From Chromera velia (taxonomy: Eukaryota > Sar > Chromeraceae): a stretch of 62,000 nt of DNA. The DNA is taken from positions 1 through 62,000 of the forward strand of contig JAHBMJ010005812.1 in NCBI GenBank assembly GCA_018398765.1, given 5' to 3'. The notes under the pieces are model-generated. The model was given only the letters and a program-made list of their open reading frames with translations. It had not been told where the DNA came from and did not search any database. Below, piece by piece: positions 1 to 12,100 of the stretch; position 1 is the stretch's first letter; the number at the start of each line of letters is the position of its first letter. Both the position numbers and the translations under genes were made by a program.

Positions 1-66
1 TGTGTGTGTGTGTGTATGTGTGTGTCTGTGTGTCTGTGTGTGTATGTCTATGTGTCTGTGTGTCTG
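1..66. repeat. (TG)n microsatellite
   Basis: Imperfect TG dinucleotide run with interspersed TC and TA steps at the left edge of the window. It probably continues outside. Confidence 0.95.
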
Positions 67-1698
67 TGTCTGTAACCGTCTGAGTAACCGTGTGTGTGCA
101 GTTTCACTTGCATTTGCACTTCTATAATTACCCTCCTATCCTCCTAAAACACTGTCTGATCACATCACTGCACTGTTTGAAATTCTCCGGTAAAAGATGA
201 CACTGTCGTCTTCTTAAGATTGCTCATTCTTTCACTGTGCTGTGCTGTAGATCCATAGAAATCATGCCGTGCATTTTGTTTTTTGGAGGCAAAAAAGGTT
301 CTCAGTCAGGCGTCTTCCATTGCACCCCACTACGTGGCCTGTTGTCTAACTGTGCACCGCTGTGCACTCTCCTCTTTGTAGGTGCGCTTGCAGACTTCCT
401 GAAATTTATGACCTTTATCATATAAGTACTTGCAATTATACCAAACACATGGACATACTATCCGAGCCTGAACATGCCTAAACCAGACTGCGGAGACGCA
501 CTCAGAGTCCACACACTGAAGAGAGAATCGAAAAGTGAACAAGAGAGCAGAAAAGTTATTTTTAAGAATTCAAATAATTTAAAAAAACTAAGCGTCGTTT
601 TTAGATAGATTTTCTTTCAGTTTAGATTTTTTATTTATGCTACTTACCTCTACTATATATAAACTAATATATTGATAACAGAAACCCTTTAAACAATAGT
701 TTTGTATATATACGCATGCTGTCTAAAGTTAGAAAAAACCAAGTGGGGGCTGGTTAGATTTCAGGTGGGAGCATAAATATTATAGGCCCCCGGGTGGTCT
801 AAAAGTCAACCGGGGGCGGCCCCTGACTGCCTACCTTCCCAAAATTGTCCCAAAATTGTCCAAAATAAAATTAAAATCTTTTCTTTTGCATGCATTATCT
901 AAGAACAATTTGTCATCAAATCGCGCGGTTCTTTCCACCAACAGCTATATAGCTTTTATTGTATTCCTCCTTATTTTTTGAGATAATCAGACAGAGCATG
1001 TATGCATGTGCCAGGGTCTATAGCTTTCACCTCGAACGCTGCGCGCCCTAGTACACGCCCCGATGGGTGGCCACTGCTTGTAGGATTAAGGGGCCGCGCT
1101 CATGCGTGCCCTTTCACGCCCCCAAGTCGTCGCTACACCGGCCGCTGCACGTGCTGGCCGCCCCCGGGTGCCCTCACGAGCACCTGAGATATATGTTCCT
1201 GGGGCCTAGGTCGCTTAATAAACTTTCAAAAACGAGCTGGGGGCAGCCAAGTTGACCTGGAGGCGCCCTCTGCCCCCCAGCTACTTTAGACAACATATGT
1301 ATGCCCTACCTGGGAGCTTATAGCACTCCAATACTAGACTCTAATACGCTCTAACTGGGGTTAACTAACCAACCAACTAACTAACTAAGTAACTATTGAT
1401 CTATCTTTTTTTAAAAAAATAGGTTTACCATCAAATTTGTTGAGATATAGAGGGTAAAGTTCGTTTTAAAGCCTGCTGCTGTCTATAAAACATATATAAT
1501 TAAGGTGTTGGAGCTAGCATAAAAATAAGTTTGCTGTTGTTTGCACTTTGAATCAGGTGTGAAAATTAGACAGTAAAATGGTGAAGAGTCTAAATTCTAG
1601 TCCAGATTAACAGTTACTTATTTGTTACTTAATTAAGAGAAATGCAAAATGAAGTGCACCGTTTATCTTATTAAAAAAAAAGCTTTCTAAGGTTGTTT
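67..1698. other. intergenic, no gene seen
   Basis: Mostly AT-rich sequence with a GC-richer patch around 1020-1280. Short open frames here lack codon structure, splice context or recognisable domains. I see no RNA gene. Confidence 0.6.
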
Positions 1699-2163
1699 TG
1701 TGAGAGAAGTGAACAGATAGACAGCTAAAAACTCTGAGTATAGGCATGCATGCTTTAAGCATCAATCTAGCCAGCAGGATGATTATATGCTGAAGCATGC
1801 ATTGTGGGATGGCAGCCTTTGTGGCGGCCTTTCTTATAAAAAGCACGCATGTGTATGGCAAGATACATAACCGTGATGTGTCCATGCGATCAGCTTGTGG
1901 GCATGTGCAAACATCCGCAATGATTCCGCATCGTTGGTTGAATTGGGGAGAGTGAGCGAGACGATCAGTTTCATACAGATGTCGCGCTTGCTGATTGATT
2001 GATTGATCGAATAGAGATCTGTTCTAGCGTTGCCTGGTATGACATCCACTTATCGTATGGAGAAGAGACAAACGGTATCTGTGTGTCTAGCTATCTGTAG
2101 ACAAGGTAAACGGACATAAAGCAATTGAGTGTAACAAGGCAGCAGCAGTCATATTCTGTAATA
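1699..2163 (+). repeat. 5' LTR of element 1699-5248
   Basis: Starts TGTGAGA and aligns along its whole length with 4783-5248, with scattered transitions. It contains a (GATT)n patch near 1993-2008 and an ATGCATGC motif near 1745. The last two bases are TA rather than CA, a likely C-to-T change. Confidence 0.9.
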
Positions 2164-2233
2164 GTTTGATGCTTCGTCAGGCAGGTTTGAAACTATTGGA
2201 CTGAGTTGAGGCTTCTTGTTTCCTTCTATCATA

Positions 2234-3220
2234 GATGGCAGTGCCCATGTTGTTGCTTTCCCTACGCCTGTGAGGAATAGAGGAGATACAGACACATCGT
2301 CTTCTGCAGGCCAGCAAGAGAGATCGGGGACGTTTGTTGGCAGGTGGGAACTGAAGGCAGTCGAGTTCAAGTGAGATGCCAACAAGTTGTAAGATCCAGA
2401 GGAGAACAAGTATGCGTATGAAAAGTTCCGATTCCGAATCGCTTGGGACCTTCTTGATGAGGGTCTCAAAGCGGCAATGGGCTTTGACCCTTAGAATACG
2501 ACTGATGAGCAGAAAAAGATGTTTGATCTGCAGAGGAAACAGTTTCTCATACAAACAGCAAAGGGAGACAGAGAGTTCTTCAAGGTTATAAAGAATGCTT
2601 TGTCTGTGCCAGGGGTGACGTGCGATGACGCTCTTTCGGCACTGGCTTTGCATTTTGGCGCAGCAGCCGCACTTACAGAGCTCTTTGTCGCAGGGTTTAT
2701 GCTCTTGTCCTTCATGAAGGACCCGGAGACGGAACTGATAAAGAGGATGATAAAGGCGAAGGAGTTGAGTGTCAGAGTTTACGGGACTGCATGGAAGCCG
2801 GATAGGTTCCTAGAGCTGCTGGTTGTCATGTTCAGGTTGAAAAAAAAACATCGGGAGGTGATGATTCGGAAAGTTAGTGAGTGGTTTGAGAAGAACAAGA
2901 CTCTTCCCACTCTGTTTAACATGCAGGCAGAGTTTGAGGCCCTTTCGACAGTATAGAAGATTGCAGTGGGGACAAAAAAAGAAAAGTCTGCCCCCTTTCA
3001 CTATGAATATGGAGCAGCAGCAACAGGGCAGAGAGGGTTGAGAGGCAAGGGACCACCGAAGAGAGAGTTCAACGCAGGAGGACAGAGAGACAAGCGGAGA
3101 CCATGCTGGAAGTGTGGTTTTCTAGGGTCAAAAACTTGTATAACCAGGATTAGTATCCTCTCACTGAAGAAGAAATGGAGGACAAGAGGGAGAGGGATGC
3201 TGTGTTTTTCAAAGAATTGA
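2234..3220 (+). pseudogene. gag-like remnant with degenerate zinc knuckle
   Basis: One reading frame runs through 2234-2956 if in-frame stops (near 2370, 2385 and 2493) are passed. It resembles retroelement gag: an aromatic, charged segment around KYAYEKFRFRIAWDLL (2410-2460), then a helical body at 2519-2956. After a stop at 2954 the same frame continues into a basic Gly/Arg-rich stretch and a CWKCG motif near 3105 that looks like a broken CCHC zinc knuckle, lacking the histidine. In retroelements gag packages RNA. Here stops and the degraded knuckle make it non-functional. The family match is by general character, not alignment. Confidence 0.6.
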
Positions 3221-3271
3221 TACAAAAGAGAAAGAATGGATCAGGGTCGCATTTTAGCTCTTCCACATCTC

Positions 3272-3332
3272 AAAGAGAGACTGCGAACGCTGCAGCAGTA
3301 CACATGTCTCTCCAGCAGGGATCTCGATTCAA
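3272..3332 (+). repeat. 61-bp direct repeat, copy 1
   Basis: Starts AAAGAGAGACTGCGAACGCT. It matches 4547-4607 with only a few transitions. The pair brackets about 1.2 kb inside the retrotransposon. Confidence 0.85.
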
Positions 3333-4546
3333 ACTATGGGGCAGCACTCCCAAGTAGAACCCTAGGTACCGTACATGTTTATGCTGTAATTGAAGATGAT
3401 ATAACATAGGTTCTAATAGGTTCTAACACTATTTTTTGTTTTTCTTGACTCATTAGTATAAGGTTCTTTCAGATTCTTAAAGATTCGTTAAAGAAGAATC
3501 AAGTTTATATTGCGTCAAAGTGGTGTCTCTATCATTTGGTTCTTACTTTTTAGAGAAACCACTAGAACCTAGGTTCTAGAAACCTAGACAAAAACCTGTA
3601 AGAACCATGAAGAACCCCCCCCATAAAGCTTCAAAAAGACTAAAAACCTAATTTAGATGGTTAAAATAATCCAAACAAACAAGACAGATGCTTACATATG
3701 CCAAAATTGACCGTCAAAATCATAAAACTCAGCTGTCAACTCGCTTTTTCTTCTCTTCAAACAAACTTACAAGATGAGCAAGCTCTTCATCTTTCATAAA
3801 GATAGTTTTATTCATTTTATGCGCATGCTGAATATAAAAGAACACAGAAGAAAGTGGGACGTTATCGACGCGAATCTTTTCAGGCTTCCTGTTTTAGTCT
3901 AACTGCCAAACTTTAAGGAGAGAGAAAGCTAGCGCGAATGTCAGCTAAGTCGGTCGAAGCCTTGTCGGACTTAAGATATGTATACACAGCAATCCGGTAC
4001 AGTTCATCTAGGTCCCTTTCTTCATCTTCGATATGTGCAATCGCTCGCAACCCTGAGGGCTCAAAAGCTTTCTTCTTATTATTCCATGACAAAATGTTCA
4101 CTACCTTGGAAACGTACCAACTCAGTTTTCTCTCTAGGTTTTCTCTCCAAGCCCTCACCTTTATCATACTGGCATGCCACGAGTTATCCCACCATAATAG
4201 AATACTCGGCTTTCTGAATCAATGCCTGACTGTGGGACTTCGCATGCACTCTCACCCCCCAATCGTTTGATAATGACACCATTATCATTCAAAAAAATGG
4301 TTTCAAAGCTTGAGTTAGAGAAGAGCCAACCTTGTACAACAGAATCTGATTTTTTGTTAGAGTCTTGATAAGTCTTGGAACCCTCTTTTTCCTTTTTCGA
4401 TCTTTACCATCTGGAACCTTCTTTGTCCCTCTACCTCTTATAGTCCTTTTCCAATATTTTTTAGTCAGATTGGTGGATAAACTTTTGAATATTTTCATCG
4501 TGTTCAATGTTTCATCACTAGTTTTGGATGGGCTCTTCTATATTTT
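3333..4546 (-). other. intervening segment with minus-strand ORF fragments
   Basis: This AT-rich piece lies between the two 61-bp repeats. On the minus strand it has two lysine/arginine-rich open fragments, 4289-4507 (about 72 codons) and 3913-4167 (about 84 codons). I recognise no domain. They may be remnants of a transposase-like ORF of a nested element, but no terminal inverted repeats are clear. The plus strand holds homopolymer-rich sequence without coding character. Confidence 0.4.
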
Positions 4547-4607
4547 AAAGAGAGACTGCGAACGCTACAGTAGCATACGTGTCTCTCCAGCAGGGATCTT
4601 GATTCAA
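4547..4607 (+). repeat. 61-bp direct repeat, copy 2
   Basis: Second copy of 3272-3332. It resumes the element sequence after the 1.2-kb intervening segment, which argues for an insertion or unequal exchange at this site. Confidence 0.85.
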
Positions 4608-4782
4608 GTTAGGATTCAAGGCTGACTCTTTTGAAATGGATGATAGTGATCTTCCATTTTGAGAAAGAGTGAGGAGTAAGAGACCGGAGGTGTGTGTCGG
4701 TATGTACGTATGTTTGTGTGTGAGTGAGTTTCCTAATAAAAGGCTTGAGAGCTTTATTCAGGAGCTCTCTCGGGGGGTAATC

Positions 4783-5248
4783 TGTGAGAAAAGTGAACAG
4801 ATAGACAGCTGAAAACTCTGAGTGCAGGCATGCATGCTTTAAGTATCAATCCAGCCAGTAGGATGATTCTATACTGAAGTATATATTATGGGATGGCAGC
4901 CTTTGTGGCGGCCTTTTTTATAAAAAGCATGCATGTGTATGGTAAGATACATAACCGTGATGTGTCTGTGTGATCAGTTTGTGGGGCATGTGTAAACATC
5001 CGCAATGATTCCGCATCGTTGGTTGAATTGGGGAGAGTGAGCGAGACGATCAGTTTCATACAGATGTCGCGCTTGCTGATTGATTGATTGATCGAATAGA
5101 GATCTGTTCTAGCGTTGCCTGGTATGACATCCACTTATTGTATGGAGAAGAGATAAACGGTGTCTGTGTGTCTAGCTATCTGTAGACAAGGTAAACGGAC
5201 GTAAAGCAATTGAGTGTGATAAGGCAGCAGCAGTCACATTCTGTAACA
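4783..5248 (+). repeat. 3' LTR of element 1699-5248
   Basis: Begins TGTGAGA and ends GTAACA, followed directly by the target duplication TGTTT. A short purine/G-rich run (CGGGGGG near 4771) lies just upstream and could be the polypurine tract. Confidence 0.9.
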
Positions 5249-5253
5249 TGTTT

Positions 5254-5979
5254 TTAGTTGTTTTCTGGTGTTCTTGCTAACTTTTTATCTGCGAAAAGTC
5301 TGACAAAAGATATTTCATTCAACTTTTTGAAAGTCCAAAAGCTGTTGATGAACAGCATAAACTAGATTAGTTACATAATTTTTTATTGTCTATAATTGTC
5401 TGAAACAGCCTCGAACAAACATGAATTATTAAACAAATTGTTTCTTAATTGCAAAACCGTTAAAAACCGTATAAAACCCGATAAAACCGCCATTGCGAGG
5501 GATCGAATATATAATGATACTAGTACTAGTTGCACTATATTCAATGCAAATTTAATGTTCATAGTAAGAGTCACGGTTAACGGTTTGGGTGGAACACTTA
5601 ATATTAGGCCCGACCGGGACAATCATGCAAATTAAAATGCATACCGATACGCATTTAGCCGGGCCATGCACCGCGCCGCGCGGCCGCGGCCGCGGGGGTC
5701 CCCGCATGCATGTCCCCGACCCCGCCCCCGCCCCCGCCGCCGCGCCTATGCCGCGCCTTTAACCGCGAGGAGACTGCTTGTATATACCCTCCTGATACCA
5801 TCTGAATCCATCTGATACCCTCCTTCGCTTTGTACGTGGACCTGCCGCATTGTTGGACGGGCTGCAGTTTCAGCCTGGCACATCCTGACACTTCCACTTA
5901 GTAGTGCCTTCCAGTCTCGGGCTGCTACGATTGTTCCTTGCTGCGCGCTTTCTTCCGTCCTTCGATTCTTGTGGTAGAG
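5254..5979 (+). promoter_or_regulatory. upstream region of the LITAF-domain gene
   Basis: AT-rich to about 5640, then a sharp GC-rich, CpG-rich block at 5655-5760 containing GCGGCCGC-like palindromes and a GCATGC palindrome at 5704. The block lies about 220 bp before the ATG at 5980 and is the best candidate for a promoter. No TATA box is evident. Confidence 0.4.
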
Positions 5980-6022
5980 ATGACCACCTACCCGAACACC
6001 TCTCCCAATGGGGGTGCACCAA

Positions 6023-6053
<31 letters not shown>

Positions 6054-6567
6054 TCCACAGTACCAGCAGCAGGATTATCAACAGCAGCAGGGAATGGAGA
6101 GGAAGGATGGAGGTGAAGAAGTCATGGGAGGCTACGGAGCCCATCCCAACCAAGCAGCCTATGGACACAACCCAATGGCCTATGCCCCCCAGCCTCCCAC
6201 GCAACAGCATCAGCCTCCGTTCCACCAGAGTTCCTCCCTACAGCAGCCTCTCTATTCCCAGCATCCTCAGGCCCCCTACCCGGCACCTGGCCACCATGCA
6301 CCTCCTCCCCGGCCGGTCGTTTTGACCAACCCAGTGCTCACCCACGGACCTCAGACCATGACCTGCCCCCACTGTCATCATGTTGTCGTCACACGAACAT
6401 CCTATGAGGTGGGCCTGACCACCTGGGTTGTGTCGGGTGCGATTTGTCTGGTGGGTTGCTTTGCGGGATGTTGTTTGCTTCCCTTCTGCGTCAACGAAGC
6501 GAAGGACTGCAACCACTACTGCCCGCAGTGCCACCAGTTTATCGGGTCCCATCGACACCTCAGCTGA
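5980..6567 (+). CDS. LITAF-domain membrane-associated zinc-ribbon protein
   Basis: Single-exon gene of 195 residues. The first 115 or so residues are Gln/His/Pro/Tyr-rich, including a polyglutamine tract from a CAG run. The C-terminal 70 residues form a LITAF (SIMPLE-like) domain: CPHC, then a hydrophobic stretch of about 25 residues rich in Gly and Cys (around LTTWVVSGAICLVGCFAG), then HYCPQC. In LITAF proteins the two CxxC pairs bind one zinc and the hydrophobic segment dips into the membrane of late endosomes, while Pro/Tyr-rich N-termini recruit ESCRT or ubiquitin ligases. The ATG at 5980 is preferred because the Pro/Gln tail begins there; the frame extends upstream without an ATG. All zinc ligands are present, so the gene looks intact. 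The endosomal role is known of the family, not shown here. Confidence 0.93.
6025..6052 (+). repeat. CAG trinucleotide run (polyGln)
   Basis: Nine consecutive CAG units inside the LITAF-domain gene encode a glutamine tract. A second interrupted CAG cluster follows at 6062-6090. Confidence 0.95.
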
Positions 6568-7530
6568 AAGACGCAGCAAGAGAGGCGTGCTGATGTGGTT
6601 GGAGAAATGAACTTGTCCTGATGGCAGGTCCAAGTAAAGTAGTGTGTACCTACGTGTGTAGGTGCATGCATGTGACCAAGTACCGTCTTGGTGGCTCCGA
6701 GGAGAAAGGTGCGGAGTGAAATGACGGGGCGTATGCTTCGACTGATACTCCGCGGCTTGATGAATCGCTGCTGCCGCCTGCTCTGTGTTTGCACCTTTCT
6801 CTGTATCTGTTTGTGGGGGGAGGGTGGGTGGTCGTTTCTCATTCAATCGCGATGGCACTTCGACCACGGGGGGGTCGGGGTGTAAGGTTTTTATTGCTCT
6901 CGTATGAATGTGGGGGGACAAGGTTATATGGCAGACTTTTCTGATGTCATTTTTCTTCCCCCCGTCTGACTTCATTCGGTTCCTTCTCCCAAGAGAACCC
7001 TCTTGCAAGCGAATTAATCTTACAAGTTCTGTGATTGTACCAGTAAAGCTTTGCGTGGAAAAGTCTCAGAGAACAAACTTCTCAAATGACTCGACCGTCT
7101 CTTTTTTAGTTTGTGCATTTATTCATGACTCAATCTTTGAACTTGAGAATGTCGGAGTGCATGCGCATGTTGTCCTCTCTTGACCAGGTCTTTTCGCAAT
7201 ATTCGTCGCACCATTCTGGCGCTCAGCTTGAGCCTTTACGTCAGAATAGTTGGAACTCAAAATGGACGACCAACATACATCATAAGAACCCAACCGGTTT
7301 GCAGTGGCGAAATCCATTAATGAGGGGAAGAATTTGTCAGGCCCTTGCCATTCGCCTGACTCGGTTATTTCAGCGACATGAATGGCTGGCTGAACTCTGC
7401 ATGGACCTGCAGAAGTCGTGCAGTGTGTGTTGGGTCTTTTGTTCCTGAGTTCCCCAAGCCTGTTCAACGTCTTTCCCGTTGCCGTCCCTCCGCGTACGTT
7501 TCCCTTTTCCCGCTGGTCTGTGTGACTAGG
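6568..7530. other. 3' flank of LITAF gene, no further gene seen
   Basis: Contains the probable 3' untranslated region and a GCATGCATG motif at 6664. Open frames on both strands here are short, overlap each other and show no domain. Confidence 0.5.
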
Positions 7531-7540
7531 TGCGTGTGTG

Positions 7541-7620
<80 letters not shown>

Positions 7621-7723
7621 CGTGTGTGTGAGTGTGTGTGTGTGTGTGTGTGTGTCTAGGTGAATGTGTCTAGGTGTGTGTGTCTACATGTGCGTGTGTC
7701 TAGGTGTGTGTGTATGTGTGTGT

Positions 7724-7758
<35 letters not shown>

Positions 7759-7793
7759 GTCTCTCTCTGACTCTCTCTCTCCTGTGTCACAGT

Positions 7794-7851
<58 letters not shown>

Positions 7852-7992
7852 TGTGTGTGTATGCGTGTGTGCGTGCATGCGTGCGTGTGTGTGTGTGTGT
7901 GCGTGGGCGTGTGCGTGTGTCTGTGTGTGTGAGTGTTTGTGTATGTCTGTGTTTAGGTGCCTGCGCGCGCGTGCGCGCGCGCGCGTACTTGT
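7531..7992. repeat. compound (TG)n/(CT)n microsatellite
   Basis: Long TG tract, a CT tract at about 7797-7834, a second TG tract and an alternating CG stretch near 7964-7984. Several Cys/Val or His/Thr open frames arise only from the repeat. Confidence 0.97.
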
Positions 7993-9159
7993 ATTTGTAT
8001 TTGGCAACCGTACTAATATTAGGGTTAAACAATACATCACAATACATACCACAAAAGGTTATAGAATTGGTTATAAAAAAAAAGTGATGTTAAAATTTAA
8101 TATGTGTGATAAAAATTTATAGGGATTGAGTGGTAGTAATTGGTAGGCAATGGTAGTACTAAGATAGACTAAGAAGACTTTAACACATTGTACATGATTA
8201 TCTGTGATACTTCTAGAGCTTCTTAATGATCGTTTTCTACATTTTTTTTCTCATTATTTTGCTTAAAATTAATTCTCTGAGTCTTCGAAATGATCAAGCA
8301 TTTTAAAGTATTTACAAGCATTTTAACTTATAGTTTGATCTAGTTTTATCTAGTTTGATCAACCTGAGTGTGAGCATAGAGTGTAATAGGAACAAGTAGA
8401 TCCATCTCTACTTAGTAACCACTTCCTAGAAGATGCATGATCAATAAGCAACTGGGGTCATCCTCTCGGGGATACTCGGGGGACGCTGTATTAATATATC
8501 CCCGGCCCGGTTAATTCAACTTAATTGCGCGGGGGTCTAGCGGCCCGCGGGTGTGGCGCGTATTTTGTCAGCCGGATCGATCCCCGGATCCCCGCGGGTG
8601 TGGTGTATGAGGCCGGGGGGCCGGGCTGCGCTGCCTGCGCGGGGCTCCGCCACTCACGTGCATGGCCGGACTCTGCGGAGGGCCATGCAAAAATAAGTGA
8701 GTTCCTGTGATAGTTTATAGTTTATAGTTTGGTCGGGGTGTGCCTGTGCGCTGGGTATGCCAAACATGGCCAGCCCGATGGCACACGAACTCACGCATGT
8801 ACTCACTTAACTGCGCGCGCAATGCGCGCGAACTGACTTGTATTAATTAATCATGCATGCAGTATTAAATCCATGCATTATATACATAGTCATTCTGTGA
8901 GCCCTTTCAGTTGTCTTCTTTTACGTACGTATATATATACTGCAATAGTGCGGCTGCACTCTAAACTATTCCCCACTCTATCATCGTAGCTTCTGCAAAG
9001 CAAATCGGCTCTGGACAGCAAAGCGTCTGTCAGAGTGGAGATGAGGGAGGAATCTGTATTGAACTTCCTGTCCAGTGTTGTTTGTAAGACTGCGCGATCT
9101 TTGATTGTGTTGTCAGAAAGTCTTTCGCCTGTCTGAGTGGCCTGCATTCCCACAAAAGG
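7993..9159. other. intergenic; GC-rich patch and TGCATGCA upstream of next gene
   Basis: AT-rich to about 8450, then a GC-rich patch (8460-8700), then mixed sequence. A perfect TGCATGCA lies at 8854-8861, about 300 bp before the proposed start codon at 9160. No gene seen. Confidence 0.5.
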
Positions 9160-12100
9160 ATGACTCTGGAGGAAGGGATCAAGGAGGGGGGCGGGGTGGA
9201 TTCCCCGAAATCTGGAGGAGGTAAGGAAGGCGCCCCTCTCAAGCAACAGACAGATATATACGTACATATTGTGAGGTAGTGGTCGTATTGTGGACGTATC
9301 CGACTGTACGTGCTTTGCTTCCTCTGATTCGTGCACGCCCCAAGGCAAGGTTCACTCTCCAGGAGTCGGGTTTGGATGACAAGGAGGCGACCTGCATGAG
9401 CACTACGCAGGATAGAGTTGGAGAGATCATGAACCACATCGCGACCGAAATCACCATCATCGTTTTGGTCTTTGGGTATTTACTTCTTGTTTTCGCCATT
9501 CTCCTCTTCCAGGAAGATTTTGATGAAAAAACTCTTTTCGCTCTCAACGTGGTTGACCTGATCATTCTTTGTCTGTGCAGTGTAGAAATCAGCTTGAAGA
9601 CCTTCGCCGTTGGTGTTCGGTACATTCGGGACTGGTGGAACATTCTGGACGCGGTCATCGTTCTGATCTCCCTCGTTTTGTCAGCAGTCACAATGGCCTT
9701 GTCAGGAAACGAAGACCTGCAGCGATATTCTCGCATTCGGGGAGTTCTACGCCTGCTCCGAGTGATGGTCATTTTCCGTCGAGTCTCAGAGACCAGGTCC
9801 TCCCTTCACAGACTCAGACAGATGGACCTCACCCTTGCCACACCCCTTGAGAAGTGCACCTACCTTCTCGCGAGAATCGAACACGACCGCATGGTCCCAC
9901 AGAACAGAAGACAAGACGCAAAGACTGTCGCAGAGACACTCGCAAGAGGGGACCTCTTCGAACCTGTACAGGTCTGTCAGCGCTTAGGGGGACAGACAGT
10001 GAAGGAAGTGACGATGAGAAATGTTCTTTTGCGTCGTTGTGTGTTTATGCCTTGGCACATACATGACATAATGCGCCTCCCACTCATTCCATAGGGAAGC
10101 TCTTTCCTTCTCTATGTTTCTGGTTTGACCGACCCGTCTATCTGCACAAAACCCTCTGCAGCCCTCGAAAGTCCCTCCACCTGTTCCGCCCACTCTTTCC
10201 TGAACTACTTCTTTCGTCATCCGTTTTTTCTGCGCCCTCTGCGCTCTCCACATTCTTTTTTCCGTCCCACCGTTCCCTGCCTTTTCGAGGAAGGCTCCCT
10301 GTTAGTTGTTTGAACCGCCCCTTCATTCTAGTCCCCTTCTGAACGTGTCAACACTCTACAGGCGGATGTCGATGACCGCGACGACCTTGCCTTCAAGACA
10401 GAAGCCTCCGCTTGGCTGTCCACGGCCAAGCAGAAGACCACGGAAAACGGCAAACTGGAGAGGTTGGTAGAGTGTGTGCATTTGGGGGGACCTCTTTTTA
10501 GAAAAGGAAAGAACTTTATGTGTTTTCTTACTAAGAAAAAAAGCAGCCTGATGCTGAAAAGCGAAGAAGAAAAGTTGGTGGCTGCTGACCTCTCTTGCTT
10601 GGAACTCACCTTGTCCTCTCTGCATTGTGTGGTACCCTCCATGTGTGTACTGATATGCACTTGCACATTTCGTGGTGGCTGTTGGTCTGTGCTGCTTACT
10701 TGCGTGTTCAACCTCTCTCGATTCGATCGTAAAGATCTTTCGTATCTTCCATGCTTGCCGTTCATTGAGGCCTTCATTCTTCTGACAAACTTCTCTTCCT
10801 CATTGCTTCGCAGGTCCCCCACTCACTTTGCACGAGTGAAAATGAGGCGAGAGGGGATTCAGCACAGGGACCAGAGCATGTTGGGAGAGGGCGGGGAGGG
10901 GGGAGAAAACGACGACTTCTTTATCCTCACAGCAGCAGGAGGAGACGGCCCAGACTCCCCGATGCACTCGCAGGACCCCACAGCGAAGGGGGGAGGGGCG
11001 CTGGTGGGACAGGACCTCTCCATGGTCCCTGGGGCTGTTCCCACGTCCCCCTTGGTGATGAGACAGACCATGGACTCTGTCGACAAGTGGACTTTCGATG
11101 TCTTCGCATTGGAGGTCAGACTGTGTGTCGGGCGTTCAGGGCAAGGCAGGTTAGAGAGCCAATGTGAAAGTGCGACATAAAAAATTGGAGATTTCCTGTT
11201 GTCATCTGTTATTTTCGCCAGCACTCCTTTGTGTGGGGCTCTCATCTGTCTTTTCCTCTATGCGCCCTGCTTATCTAGAGGGAGCTCTTTTCCTTTCTTT
11301 TGTTCACCACTCTCCCTCTGTCTGTGCACCAGTGTGTGCGTGGACACAGATGAATTGATGGGTTTTTGCCCAGCTTTTTCGATCTTTTGTGTGGGTGACT
11401 TTACTTTGTGTCTGTCGGTATTTGTTGGTTGCAGGAATTGACGGATGGCCACTCTCTATCCTGTCTGCTCTTCCACCTGAGCAAGAAGCACTCCCTAACA
11501 GACGCCTTCCAGCTGCCAGGTCCTCAGTGGAGGAACCTGACGCTGTCCGTCGAGGCTGGGTACAGAAAGGAAAACTCCTACCGCAACTCGATGCACGCGG
11601 CAGACGTGCTACAGGTAAGATGCAGAACCGAAACGGAGAGGGGGGGCGAGGGAGAGAGAGAAATGGCCGGATGAGGGGCAAGAGCGGAAGTGGGGGGGGG
11701 GAGAAAAGTGAATACATTCTGGGTCCAGAAGTTCTGTTTTGTTTGCATTTCAAATGTGTGGCGTCTGGAGCAGAGAAGAAAGGGAAGAATAGACGGACAA
11801 ACCAAGACCAGCAAAAATGGGGAAGACACGGAGGAAGGAGCAGATGAATGCACCTGAAGGAAAGTGAAAGGGCTCGATAGAAGGAATTGAGGAGGCCTGG
11901 TGGTTCGTTCCGTCCAAATTTCAATTTTCCCTTCTCCTTCTGCATTTATTTTCTCTTGTTGCCTGACTGACTGACTGACCCCTCTATCTGTTTTCCTTCC
12001 CTCACCTCGGATCGGCGGGTCCATGCAGGGCACTTATTTCCTTCTGACTGGGGGTGAAGTGTCAGACCGAGAGCCTCCTTCTGTATCTCCACCGGTAACA

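Larger units (their letters stand above)
1699..5248 (+). mobile_element. non-autonomous copia-like LTR retrotransposon
   Basis: Two long direct repeats (1699-2163 and 4783-5248) bound the element. The 3' copy begins TG and ends CA, and the 5-bp flanks match exactly (TGTTT at 1694-1698 and 5249-5253), so insertion by an integrase is well supported. The interior carries only gag-like coding remnants (2234-3220). No protease, integrase or reverse transcriptase is visible, so it would need enzymes from a relative. About 1.2 kb of foreign sequence, bounded by a 61-bp duplication, sits in its 3' half. The last bases of the 5' LTR read TA instead of CA. Family assignment rests on the gag style and is tentative; the LTR structure is firm. 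Confidence 0.88.

Noticed and set aside
5746-6225. Minus-strand leucine-rich frame opposite the LITAF gene
   Set aside because: Antisense shadow of the CAG repeat; the plus-strand frame has the complete LITAF motif.
7540-8100. Cys/Val and His/Thr repeat proteins
   Set aside because: Produced only by TG and CA microsatellites, with equal frames on both strands.
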